Assembly: GCA_001724245.1 (NCBI GenBank)
Contig: MEDX01000035.1
Location: 1 to 37,285, forward strand
Source of the DNA: Fonticula-like sp. SCN 57-25
Taxonomy: Eukaryota; Nucleariida; Rotosphaerida
DNA: 37,285 bases
Direction of reading: 5' to 3'
Positions 1 through 9,186 of this stretch are shown here, piece by piece (position 1 is the first letter of the stretch; each line of letters begins with the position of its first letter). Both the position numbers and the translations under genes were made by a program. The notes under the pieces are model-generated. The model saw only the letters and a list, made by a program, of their open reading frames with translations. It searched no databases and was not told the origin of the DNA.

Positions 1-414
1 TCTTCAAGGCAACGCGCTCACATATGTGGGTAAAGTGGCGCCAAATCAGCCAAATATCCCTCATCCACGTGGGCGCTTGATTATGCTGTTGCCCCGTGGC
101 CAAAATTGGCGCGAAATGCAATCTGACGCGGGAACTGGAAATTGGCGCGAAACCTCACAAAAGTAGGTCGCAATTGCGCATCGCGGCCGCACCGCACTTT
201 TTCTTTTCGCTCGCGTGTTTCCCGCTTCCGACGTCCGCTTCCAGTCGCCTGCAAAGAGCCAACGCGGAGCGGTTTGCGCGGCGCATTCAGTCCTTGTTTG
301 CCGCATTGCAAGCACTGCGGCTGCTTTTTTTCACTTTCTTTTCCGTGATTTCGGGCGTCTTTCAAGGTGTGGCCGTGCCTCTGCAGTCGGCCGCCCGTCT
401 TCGACTAGGTTCGA
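1..414 (+). promoter_or_regulatory. TLK upstream region with E2F-type sites
   Basis: No coding region is supported here. Three strong E2F-type motifs are seen: TTTGGCGCC on the minus strand (37-45) and two copies of TTGGCGCGAAA (106-116 and 142-152), whose reverse complement TTTCGCGCCAA fits the TTTSSCGC consensus. A further GCGGGAA lies near 128-134. TGCAATCTGA at 117-126 abuts the second site and resembles half of the element shared by RPA12 and SKI3. An in-frame TAG (406-408) just before the ATG at 415 supports that start. E2F control of an S-phase kinase gene is expected from animals and plants; binding here is inference. Confidence 0.6.
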
Positions 415-3086
415 ATGTTTGAAGACTCGAACCCGCTCGAGTCGATGGGCTCGCGCTCTGCGCTAGATCCCCTGCGTCTCGCCAAACTGGAGGCTCGCCT
501 GACGGGTCGCCTCCCATCCCTGCCCATCTCGGCCTCGGCTGCGGTGATCGACGCGGCCGGAGGCGCGCCTTCCGCCGACACCAACAATTCGCGGTCCAAC
601 TTTTCGGAAGAGCATCCCGAGGAGGATCGCATCATGTCTGATCCGGAGGACGGCGATGACGAGGCGACCGTGGATCCTCCACCTCCCTCCTTCGCCGCCC
701 TCCGCATCCCTTCCCCCGAAGCCCGCGCGGCCCAGGCAGTGCTCCAGCAGGCCGAATTGATTGCCGACGCCAAGACCGAGCCCAAGCCTGTCCCTTTGCC
801 AGACGCGCCCGCACCGGACGCTTTGCATGCGGTGGACGGAGATGATCCCATCGACGCGATGTCGGCCGACCTTCCGTCGCGGCCTCTCCCTCCGCAGGCG
901 TCGGCACCAGCAGGCCAAGTGAGCGGGCAGTCGTCTCCACAGACCGCCGCCACCGCGCGTAAGCGTGTACAGGCAGGAGCGCCGCCGTCGCCCTCGCGCC
1001 GCACACCCAAGCGGACGCGCGTTTCCGACTCTGAGGACTCGATGCCGGCCGGCGAGGAGCACCCTGCGCTTGCCCCCGCGCCGCTCGACGACAAGCGCAA
1101 CCGCAAGATTCTTCACTACTTTCAAAAGTCTTCACCGAACGGCGAGCAGTCGAGCGGCGTCACGGCGCCCTCCGCGCAGCAGGCGAGCCCGGTGCTTGGG
1201 ACCACGCCGAGCTCGGGGAGCCCCGCCAAGTCGGCACAGTCGCCGTCAAGAGTTCTGTCGCGTATCGCTCTCTTTGGCGCGCCCGCCAACATGTCTGACA
1301 TTGAGTGGCCACTTTCGAACGAGGACGCGGGCCACGCGGCGCCGCCGCCGCCCGTAGCAACCCCCGCCGCTGCACCTAGCACCGGCGCGACGTCGCCGAC
1401 GGCCCGATCGACAATGGAGAGCCAGCTGGTCGCACTGCGCACCGAGCGCGACCGCCTCGAAAAGGAGCTTGCTGCGCAGATGGCGCGCGTGGCGGACGTG
1501 CGCGCCGAGGCCGAGCGTCGCATCGAGCGCATTGAGGTGGACTTTGTGTCGCGCAGCCGCAAGTCAGTGCAGGCGGTCGCCGACCTGCTGCGCCGCGAGG
1601 CCGAGGCGGCCGCCAAGGAGGCCCGGCGGGTCACGTCAGCCAATTGCTTCCGCCTCGCGACGCTACGGTACGTCAGGCAAGGCAGCGAGTTTGCCGAGGT
1701 ATGGCAGGACGGCGCGGCTATTCAGGAGGCGGCCGAGCGGCTCCTCGCCATCCAGGGCGAAAAGGACGAGATCGAAAAGAACCGCAAGACGGTCGCGTCC
1801 AAGCGCAAGGCTGTCAGCAAAGAGCGTACGCCTCTTGCGCGTCCTTTCAATGAAGCTAATAGTTTTAATCTAGATGCGCGGGGCGGAGCGGCACCGACGG
1901 CGTCGCCTTCATCGGGAGATGTTGACGAGGACGGCTTTGTACGCCCCCGGCCGGTTTCGGGATGCGGCGGCGCGTCCAGCTCGAGCGAGGACGCGCTCAC
2001 AGAGGAGGACGAGGTCTTAAAGTGGCGGCTGGCGGCCCTCAAGAGGGAAGAAGCCGACCTGCTCACGGCTCAAGAGTCGCTAGAGCGCGAGCGCGACCTT
2101 CACATACGCGAGATGCGGCGGCAGCAGCAGGAGAACCAGAGCCGATTTAATGGCTTTCCTATCCTGTCGAGTCGCTATCTGCTCCTCTCACTACTCGGCC
2201 GCGGCGGCTTTAGCGAGGTGTTCAAGGCGTACGACCTTTTGGAGAATGACCAGGTTGCGTGCAAGATCCACCAGCTGAACCCGCAGTGGAGCGAAGACAA
2301 AAAGGCAAACTACACCAAGCACGCCGTACGCGAGTACAACATCCACAAGGCGCTGTCGCACCCGCGGATAGTCAAGCTGCGCGACGTGTTTGAGATTGAC
2401 GACAACTCGTTCTGCACTGTGCTCGAGCATTGCGACGGCGGCGATCTCGACCAGCAGCTGCGGCAGCACCGCATGCTGGGCGAGAAGGAGGCCAAGCACA
2501 TCCTCGTCCAGGTCATGCAGGGCCTGCGGCACCTCAACGAGGTGTCGCCGCCAATCATCCACTACGACCTCAAGCCGGGTAACATTCTCCTTCACCAAGG
2601 CAGAATCAAGATTACCGACTTTGGCCTCTCCAAGATTGTCGAGCAAACAGGTGCGTTTTAATTTGCACATCGGTATTTTCACTGACCCTTTGACCAGACG
2701 CCACGTCGGGCAGCGGCTCGTCCGAGGGCCTCGAGCTCACTTCCCAGGGCGCCGGCACGTACTGGTACCTCCCGCCCGAGTGCTTTGAGATGGCGAACGG
2801 AAAGGCGCCAAAAATCTCGTCAAAGGTGGACGTCTGGTCCGTCGGTGTCATCTTCTTTCAGATGCTGTACGGGCGCAAGCCGTTTGGCCACCAGCAGTCA
2901 CAGCAGCGGTACATTGCCGAGCGGCCGTTTGGCGGTTCCGCGACCGCAACCGTCGACTTTCCGCTCAAGCCGGCCGTGTCGCAGGAGGCGAAGGACTTTA
3001 TCTCCCGATGCCTGCAGTACAAGAAGGAGGACAGGCCCGACGTGCTAACACTGTGCGAAGACGCGTATCTCAAGCCGCGAAAGTAA
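415..3086 (+). CDS. TLK: Tousled-like serine/threonine kinase
   Basis: This nuclear kinase family phosphorylates ASF1 histone chaperones and supports replication-coupled chromatin assembly. Proposed exons are 415-1825, 1874-2650 and 2698-3086 (858 aa). Residues about 16-32 ([15 protein letters not shown]) match the conserved TLK N-terminus. A long Ser/Pro/Ala-rich region follows, then a Lys/Arg-rich patch with RKILHYF near 228-236, coiled coils, and a C-terminal kinase domain from about 570. The kinase shows GRGGFSEV (P-loop), VACKIHQL (catalytic Lys), HYDLKPGN (catalytic loop, Tyr in place of the HRD Arg as in TLKs), DFG, and [15 protein letters not shown]. The 47-nt second intron is forced by frame and homology. 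The first, 48 nt, is in-frame and stop-free and rests on splice signals alone. Dikarya generally lack TLK. Confidence 0.95.
1826..1873 (+). other. Candidate in-frame, stop-free 48-nt intron in TLK
   Basis: The stretch begins GTACGC, has GCTAAT about 20 nt before its end, and ends CTAG, the same layout as the 44-50 nt introns elsewhere in the window. It is 16 codons long without a stop. Its translation is unlike the surrounding charged linker. Removal joins K-E to H-A-R-G in frame, within a poorly conserved linker before the kinase domain, so homology cannot decide. Confidence 0.65.
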
Positions 3087-3216
3087 GCGCGGCGCGTCTG
3101 CCTTTGGATTATTTATTAGAATTACCGTTCAGCGGCTACCACGAGTTTTAATTTATTGTAATTCTCCAATTTGTATCCCTATCCATATTAATCATACACA
3201 GTCACTTTCCCCAACC

Positions 3217-4069
3217 CTACCCAATCATGCTCCGCTTGCGTCCCCGCAGCCGCACTACACAGCATGTTAGCCAAGGAAAGACATGCCGGCATCGCGTACC
3301 AAGCTCCAGGCGCTTGATGACCGCGCGGCCGCGCGAAAATGCCTGCCCATACGTTGCCAGGATAGAGTCAAACTAGACCACGCAATTGTCAGGGATCGCG
3401 TGTGCGGCGTGTATACTGCGTACCAATTGCTGCGTATTGGGGTGCGTTGCAATGAGCGCGCGCTCCAGGACGTACAGGTCGACGGCGTAGTCCTCCTCGA
3501 GTGTTCCCTGGTGTCCGAGGCCAAAGTCGAGAATGACGACGGACGGCGCGGCGTCGGCCTCCTTTGGCCGCCTCAGCAGCAGGTTGCTGGTCGTCAGGTC
3601 ACCGTGCACAATGCCCAGGCCATGCATCGCAGCAACCGCCGCGCCAATTCCCTGCGTGAGCCACGGCATCGGCGTGATGCCAGCGGGCGATGCCGCCTCC
3701 CGCCGAAGAAGATCCTTCACCGACTCGCCGGGCACGGCCTCGAGAAGAAGCAGACGGCGCGGCAGATCAACCATTAAAACAGACGGGACGTCAATGCCTG
3801 CAACAAGGCAGCGGTGAAGGCAGCGCGCTTCGTGCGTGATCCGCGCGCGCGTCAGCTGCTCGTCCAGATCCGAGTGGCGGTACGTCTTGACGAGCCGCTC
3901 CTTGACGACAACCTCGCGGCCAAGCAAATCGCCTCGATAAACGCGCTAAAGGCCAAAACAAGACATTGAGACACGCAGCCAATGTGAAGAAAAATAAACA
4001 TACCGCCTCTGCGCCTTGCGAGATGAGCGTCATGCCCGCAACAAGCGGGTCCTCGCCGTCCACCATCAT
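3217..4069 (-). CDS. BUD32: Bud32/PRPK (TP53RK) kinase of the KEOPS complex
   Basis: Bud32 is the small atypical kinase/ATPase of KEOPS, needed for t6A modification of tRNA. Exons on the minus strand are 4069-4004, 3945-3424, 3372-3300 and 3254-3217 (232 aa). The first exon carries the family start ISQGAEA. The second carries VVVKERL (Lys about 37), HGDLTTSN (about 136-143) and LDFGLG (about 161-166). The last exon gives VRLRGRKRSMIG, nearly identical to the family's C-terminal tail. Introns are 58, 51 and 45 nt. The last two are demanded because the unspliced frame stops after DNCVV, while the correct tail sits in another frame. The ATG at 4069 is the first in frame; a second ATG follows at once. 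The gene is divergent from NUDT17 and convergent with TLK. AATAAA lies on the minus strand at 3157-3152. Confidence 0.94.
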
Positions 4070-4162
4070 CGACAGCAATGAACTGCAGTGAACGCCGGTG
4101 AACGCTGGGTGAACGCAGGCTCAAATCGTGTGTCAGCATTCGCTCGAGTGTGTGTCAGCACA
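4070..4162. promoter_or_regulatory. Divergent BUD32/NUDT17 promoter with three TGAACGC repeats
   Basis: Only 93 bp separate the two ATGs. TGAACGC occurs at 4089-4095, 4099-4105 and 4110-4116, at 10 and 11 bp spacing, within slightly longer GTGAACGC units. One helical turn per copy suggests protein binding to one DNA face. No TATA box is seen. Confidence 0.5.
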
Positions 4163-5170
4163 ATGGCGAGCGTGCAGCGCGTCACGGTCTGCGTGGGGCG
4201 AGCAGGTGCGCTGCTGCCGCTGCACCAATGCATATTTCATGCGGCGGGGCTTGCCGACGACGTAGACGAAGCCAACTTTAAGTATGAGTTTGACGGATCC
4301 TCCCTGTTGCTCAAGCCCGATCGCCGTGGCGTCCCGCTGATGCACGCGCCCGACTGCCCGACGCGCGAGGCGCGCCTTCGCGGCCACCTGAAGGATGTAC
4401 AGCAAGGAAGCGCTGACGAGCGCGGAACGGACGTTGGCGTGGCGGTGGTGCGTATTTTTGAACTGACGTTATTCTCTAAGTTCTGCTGCTAGCTGGTCAC
4501 CTCCCGGGATGATCACGTACTCATCACACGCCGAGCAGCGCACATGCGGACATTTGCAAATGGGTGGGTCCCTCCAGGCGGGCACGTGGAACTCGGCGAA
4601 AAGCTGGAGCAAGCGGCCTTTCGCGAGCTGCACGAGGAGGTTGGTCTTGCCATCCCGCCGGACACGACATCATCTGTCCTCGGCCTGTGGGAATCTGTCG
4701 TACGCCGCCGAGGGTCACTCAGGGGTCACTGACAGCCACGGCCTAGTACCCGCGCACACTGGACGATGGACTGCCGACGCGGCACCACATTGTTGTCTAC
4801 ATTCACGTTCAATTGCAGTCCGAGCACACACGGTCCGTGCTTGCCATTCGCATGCGAAACCTGACCATGCCCCTAGCATTCCATTAAAGCTGTGCGAGCA
4901 CGAGGTGGGAGCGGCGGCCTGGCTCCACATTGACCAGGCGGCGGCGGTGACAGGCCTGCGCTCTTTCCGCGGCGGTACGCCCTGGGCCACAGATGCACTT
5001 CTCTAACGCTAATTGTAGTGCTTCGCGAGGCGCAAGCGACGCTCCCTGACGGTTCCAGCGAGCGCGTAAGTTTAGATGGAGACCGGGATTCCGCGCCGCT
5101 CTCGCAGCGGATGACATACGGGACGCATTTCGCATTACGTCAGTTGGTTCAGGGGAGGAATAAGTTGTAG
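4163..5170 (+). CDS. NUDT17: Nudix hydrolase, NUDT17 type
   Basis: Nudix hydrolases cleave nucleoside diphosphates linked to another moiety; the NUDT17 substrate is not settled from sequence. Six exons: 4163-4447, 4493-4699, 4747-4832, 4877-4974, 5019-5065 and 5108-5170 (261 aa), with introns of 42-47 nt. The Nudix box spans about residues 125-147 and fits GX5EX7REUXEEXGU exactly (G125, E131, R139, E140, E143, E144, G146). The piece LWESVYPRTLDDGLPTRHHI joins across an intron and matches the NUDT17 signature. The last exon gives ERRMTYGTHFAL, resembling the C-terminal ERVSTGTKFAL of NUDT17. Donors are GTGCGT, GTACGC, GTCCGT, GTACGC and GTAAGT. The third is weak but required by frame. It is shorter than human NUDT17. 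It converges with the GST-fold gene, with 34 bp between stops. Confidence 0.9.
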
Positions 5171-5204
5171 AGGAATTACATAAAGCACTACAAAACGGTT
5201 GCAT

Positions 5205-6628
5205 TCATGTTGGTTTCTCTTTCGTCGACGTTGGTGGCGGTGCGGATCGCCTCTCCGGTTCCGGTGCGGGCACCTTTGTTACCGTGAACCACAACCGCTT
5301 TGCCATGTCGCGTGTGTCGGGCGAAAGAGACTTTGCAAGCCGCCACGCCACGCCGGCCGCGACGACGCCCGCCACGAGGGCCGCCATACCCAATGACGTC
5401 CAGCTCATCTACGACAGCGGTGAGCCATTGCAACGCCTCTTCCGGCCACGTACAGTAAAAAAACACAGCATTGACATGGACAGGAAGACTGCCAAACACG
5501 CGTGGGCCAACCGCGGCAACCGTTCGTCATCGGCCCACCACGGCGCTTGGCCCTGCACCGCGCGTCGGCTCGAGAGCACGCGCAGCCCGCTGACATCACC
5601 GCGGTCCTTTGCGTACAGCCGCCGTGCAAAGCAGCCAATCGGGCGAGCGCGCAGAGCAAAAACGGTCTCGCGCCGCAGAGGGAACATTGCGTGCGTGGGC
5701 AGCTCGTCGACCGACGCAAGGTTGATGCTTAGCCTCGTGCCCAAGTCAGCCTGGACAAAGACAAGTTAACAAGACAAGCTGAGGCACAGAGGATGCGTAC
5801 CTTGGACGCGCATAGTAGCGGAGCTAGCCCACAGGCCAAAGCAATGTCGGCTGCGCTCAGCGTCTCGCCTCCAATGTACCCGCTGCTGGAGGGCGGCGGG
5901 ATCGACTCGCGCTCGAGGTGGTCGAGGAAGGCGAGCGCGTCGTCAAGCTTCCGACGCAGACCGGCCACGTCCCACAGTCGATACCGGAACCACAGAAAGC
6001 ACGCAATGAATGGCCACAGTGTTTTATATATCGTCCTCGTCCGCGGGTCCTTGATCTCCCCGACCACGCACCGGTCGGCGGCCGTCCAGTTGTAAACGAA
6101 GGATGCCGTAGCTATTGTTTGCGCGATGGCGATCAACCGCGACTCAATTTCCTTCTCCAGCGTCGCAATGGCGGCGCTCGGATATATCTTGAACATGCCG
6201 GGCACCGGGAACGACTTGGCCATCAGGTAGAGCTGGGCGTCCATGGGGTGCCTCAGGATCTCTGTCTTGTCGGTCGTGTTGACAAGCAGCGGCACCGACA
6301 CGTCCTGCGCCGCAGGCATGTCACGCGAATAGGGCAACGTGTCCTTGAGCCACAGTCCCCACGGCGCATCTATTTCGTGAAACTGGCGGGCGTACTTTGT
6401 GAGCGCCCACCGCACACGCTCCGAATTGACATCATTTGCCGACGCGATCAGCGTAAGCTTACCGCGAATCGCCTTTGACGCCTCCTCGGCTGCGCTCTTC
6501 GCCGCCCGGCGAATGTGGGCCTGGTGCCTCTCCTGCATGACCGCCGCAGAGGGCGCCTCTCCCTGCGTCTCGTCCTCCTCCTCGTCGTCGCTCACCTCCA
6601 GCTTGCTCCAGCGATCATAGTCCGTCAT
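5205..6628 (-). CDS. Tail-anchored GST-fold protein with Cdc37-like N-terminal motif
   Basis: Exons on the minus strand are 6628-5801, 5750-5454 and 5408-5205 (442 aa); introns are 50 and 45 nt. The first 20 residues include YDRWSKLEVSDDEEEDE, strongly like the Cdc37 co-chaperone N-terminus with its CK2-type serine. A basic Ala-rich helix follows. From about 55 there is a thioredoxin/GST N-domain pattern (LTLIASANDVNSERVRWAL) and by about 235-275 a GST C-domain helix (GYIGGETLSAADIAL). The C-terminus has two hydrophobic stretches at about 358-375 and 379-397, then a Pro/Lys-rich tail. GST fold plus terminal membrane segment recalls metaxin/Sam37 or GDAP1-type membrane proteins, but neither is certain. 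It may sit on the mitochondrial outer membrane (inference). It is divergent from thioredoxin by 65 bp. Confidence 0.75.
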
Positions 6629-6693
6629 CGTTTCGAGTTTGCCTCCAAGTTTGCAGGTGCCTCATCCTTAGTTTGCCGCCATCTCTATTTGTC
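6629..6693. promoter_or_regulatory. Divergent GST-fold/thioredoxin promoter with AGTTTGC repeats
   Basis: The two ATGs are 65 bp apart. AGTTTGC is present at 6636-6642, 6648-6654 and 6670-6676, all in the same orientation, spaced 12 and 22 bp. Its complement GCAAACT is also the arm of the RPA12/SKI3 element. No TATA box is seen. Confidence 0.4.
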
Positions 6694-7268
6694 ATGCTCG
6701 CCGTGGCACAGAGGTCCGTCGGTCTTCTCGGCCTGCGCGTCGCCGCGTCGCGCGGTGCCATGTGTACGTTTATTTTCGAGCTCTATAGAGTCCTGGGTCT
6801 CATCAGTGGTTTGCCCGATGCTTAGCCATGTCGACCGCCGCCGCCTGGAAGGCCGAGTCGGCCACCGACGCCACGTTTGAGAAGGAGGTCATCAAGGCGC
6901 CGGGCCTTGTCGTTGTCGACTTTTATGCCGAGTGCGTTCTTTCTTGCGCGTGCCAATGCCCTCGAATGGTGCGCTAACCGTGCGCAGCTGGTGCGGCCCG
7001 TGCAAGATGCTCGATCCTGTGCTCCAGACCAGCGCCAAGGAGCGCAACGTGCGCCTCGTCAAGGTCGACTGCGACGAGAACGTGGAGACCGCCTCACAGT
7101 ATGGGGTACGCAGTTAAACCTGTCTTTATTGCGCGGACAGCTCACTCTTTGTAGATTTCCGCGCTTCCGACCGTCGTCGCTTTCCGCGATGGCCAAAAGG
7201 TCGGCGAGTTCATGGGCCTCCGCCCCGCAATGTTCATCAACTCTTTCATTGATCAGCACAAGAAGTAG
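6694..7268 (+). CDS. Thioredoxin, probably mitochondrial
   Basis: Thioredoxin reduces protein disulfides through its WCGPC active site. Exons are 6694-6763, 6826-6931, 6988-7105 and 7155-7268 (135 aa), with introns of 62, 56 and 49 nt. The active site WCGPCK (60-65) is assembled across an intron, with GCC-GA joined to C-TGG. LVVVDFYAD precedes it and ISALPTVVAF carries the cis-proline. The first about 30 residues are rich in Arg, Ala, Ser and Leu with few acids, and precede the core, which suggests a mitochondrial presequence. If a second Met (about residue 23 or 25) were used, a cytosolic form would result. The branch sequence GCTAAC is visible in the second intron. It converges with RPA12. 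Confidence 0.93.
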
Positions 7269-7379
7269 AGTCCCGAGTAACGTCAGGGTGGACATGGGTT
7301 TAATATAATGTTGGAAAGCAATTGATTACACTGGGTACACAAAACGAAAATGAATAGTACAGAGAGATGCGCCCAGCAT

Positions 7380-7876
7380 CTAGTTGTTGACGGAATACGT
7401 GTATCTAGAGGGATCAAGTTAATACAAAATTTCACAATATTCTAGGTAATGCGTACTTGCACTTGGCGCAGCGATAGAAAATGGTTTGGCCTTCGTCGGC
7501 AGATCTCATTTGTACGGCCTGGAAATTCATCTCGGGATTGCCGCAGCTGGGGCACTTTTCCTTGACCTACGACAATAATCAGCAAATCATACACACAAAG
7601 CGTTGTCATACAGTCGCGCCCTTGTTCTGCTGCTGCTCCTCGTCCTCTCCATCTATCAAGCGCTGCGCAAGGAACACATTCTTGCGACTGTGCGACACCA
7701 CCTTGGAGTCCTCGAACGCTGAGACCGTAAAGTCAGCCAAGAAAATACAAACACAACTAGGCGGTACCTTTAAAAGGGACGGCGTGCTTGCAGATACCGC
7801 AGGTAACCTGCTCTCCCTTGGACGGGAGGTCCAGCAGAGAGCCGCACATCTCGCAGAATGGTGGCCCGCCAGTCAT
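7380..7876 (-). CDS. RPA12: RNA polymerase I subunit RPA12 (A12.2)
   Basis: RPA12 is the Pol I subunit that provides transcript cleavage and helps termination; it is related to RPB9 and TFIIS. Exons on the minus strand are 7876-7768, 7718-7612, 7566-7457 and 7404-7380 (116 aa), with introns of 49, 45 and 52 nt. The N-terminal zinc ribbon reads CEMCG...CGICK. The C-terminal TFIIS-type ribbon reads CPSCGNPEMN...CAKCKY, with the acidic-hairpin motif QMRSADEGQTIFY. GATVKEKCP, the usual start of the second ribbon, forms exactly across the second intron. The last exon is only 25 nt (ending YSVNN). Length agrees with yeast Rpa12 (125 aa). Donors GTACCG and GTATGA are two of the exceptions to the local GTRCG rule. 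The 22-bp palindrome upstream is described separately. Confidence 0.95.
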
Positions 7877-8233
7877 GGTTGATGACTCCACGCGGAACTT
7901 GCAAACTGGTGCCAGTTTGCATCGATATGATAGAAGGCAGGGTGGCGAAGAGATGCACAAGGGCGCCGCGCTCTGCCGCGGAGGCGCATACGATGCACGT
8001 ATTACGGCAGGCCAACACCGACTCTAATGATAAAATTGATTCTTTGCCATCGTTGTCTATCCAATATGGGCGGCGCAGCATTTCACCCTCAATATTGTCG
8101 TAAATGATCCCGTGTGCGCGAAATTGTGGTATTCATTGTGAAGCAACGACATGTACAACGACAAATAGATACAAATAATGTCTAAAATAGAATAAATGCA
8201 GGCAATGCAGTACGATTTTGACCATACGGCTGG
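7877..8233. promoter_or_regulatory. RPA12 upstream region with palindromic element
   Basis: No gene is supported in this 357-bp stretch. It holds a perfect inverted repeat (TGCAAACTGG, two bases, CCAGTTTGCA) at 7900-7921, continuing into TCG. The stretch 7901-7924 has the same layout as two elements upstream of SKI3. It lies 24-48 bp before the RPA12 ATG. The right part also holds the 3' end of the next minus-strand gene. Confidence 0.55.
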
Positions 8234-8782
8234 CTATGGGGCCCGCATGGAGGCGAGGAGGACGTTTTGCTCCGCCTCGGAAAAGAGAACCGCGCCCGAC
8301 TCCAAGGCGTCCACGAGAAGCGCAACCTTTCCGCGCTGCTCAAAGTCGTCCGTCTCGCGCAACTGGTTCAGTTCCGACCCAAACTCGCGCGTGACAAGTT
8401 CCATGTACGCGTCGCGGAATCCGGTGGTAGTGGCGACCGGCTCCGCCGTTCCCTCGGCGACGCCGTCCCCTTCCTTGAGGCTCTCCGCGTAGGTGTCCCA
8501 GTTGGCATTCACAGCTCCGCTAATTTTCTCAATGCTCCGCTGCAGAAAGGCGCCCAGTTGGTCGCCCGTTGCGTGCGCAGGCAAACTCAACGCGACCTCT
8601 GTCAAGTCGGCTCCGCCTGCGTCCCCCGTCAAAGATCTAAAGGTACCAAGGGCATCATTCAACGTGGCCGAAAGCTCGCGCTGACGGAGACCCGTTGTAT
8701 CCTCCGCCTTTTGAAGGTCGCGGGCGGCCCGCACAAGGGCGTCGGCCGTTGTCGCGATCAGCTCGGCATCCACCACTTCCAT
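8234..8782 (-). CDS. Small protein with Rsa3-like C-terminal domain
   Basis: A single-exon gene of 182 aa starting at the first true ATG (8782). A GTG three codons upstream is in frame but unlikely. The C-terminal region, about 117-175, contains FRDAYMELVTREFGSELNQL then LRETDDF, VALLVDALESGAVLF and SEAEQNVLL. This resembles the C-terminal domain of fungal ribosome assembly protein Rsa3 (aromatic-rich helix, FG-D/E-L-LRE--DF, AL--G---F). Yeast Rsa3 acts in early 60S assembly. The N-terminal about 115 residues are Ala/Leu/Thr-rich and helical-looking, and I recognise nothing in them; they lack the basic Ser-rich N-terminus of yeast Rsa3. The assignment is from memory and could be wrong. Neighbour RPA12 is also a ribosome-production gene. 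Confidence 0.6.
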   Translation of the reverse strand: MEVVDAELIATTADALVRAARDLQKAEDTTGLRQRELSATLNDALGTFRSLTGDAGGADLTEVALSLPAHATGDQLGAFLQRSIEKISGAVNANWDTYAESLKEGDGVAEGTAEPVATTTGFRDAYMELVTREFGSELNQLRETDDFEQRGKVALLVDALESGAVLFSEAEQNVLLASMRAP

Positions 8783-9186
8783 CGTGGCCACCTGCCAAAT
8801 TATCGCATGCGATTTTTGGACTTGAAAATCTCTTTTCTAATGCGGGGCAATCATGATTCGTGTGGGTTTCTGTCACTGTTCTGTCACGATTGAAGATATT
8901 GAAAATGAATGCAAATGCAACTTTTGTTTCGTCACACGCTGTTCTTTCTGCTTGCGTATTGCGGACCAGTGGGCAAAGGAAAGTGATATGGGATAGATCA
9001 GTGTCGATTGAGAATAAATAATCCATTGACGTACCAACTACAACCGAAAACGACAGCCGAGTTAAAAAGCCACAAGCCACAGCACGTTAACAGACTAAAA
9101 CATAGTACATTAGATTGTACAACAAAGCAATACTAACATTGATAACCGCCTATATCTACTGTATGGATATTGTCGTCCACGTGCGA
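8783..9186. promoter_or_regulatory. Intergenic region between the Rsa3-like gene and MTHFR
   Basis: No gene is seen in this AT-richer 404-bp stretch between two minus-strand genes. It contains a perfect 12-bp palindrome ATCGCATGCGAT (8802-8813), 20 bp before the Rsa3-like ATG, and TTCTGTCAC twice (8868-8876 and 8879-8887) at 11-bp spacing. The right side is the MTHFR 3' flank. Confidence 0.35.

Noticed and set aside
408-417. GGTTCGAAT, like a tRNA B box
   Set aside because: No A box, acceptor stem or cloverleaf around it; it overlaps the TLK start.
405-1106. Minus-strand Ser/Ala-rich ORF over the TLK N-terminus
   Set aside because: Shadow of the TLK coding region; no domain or credible start context.
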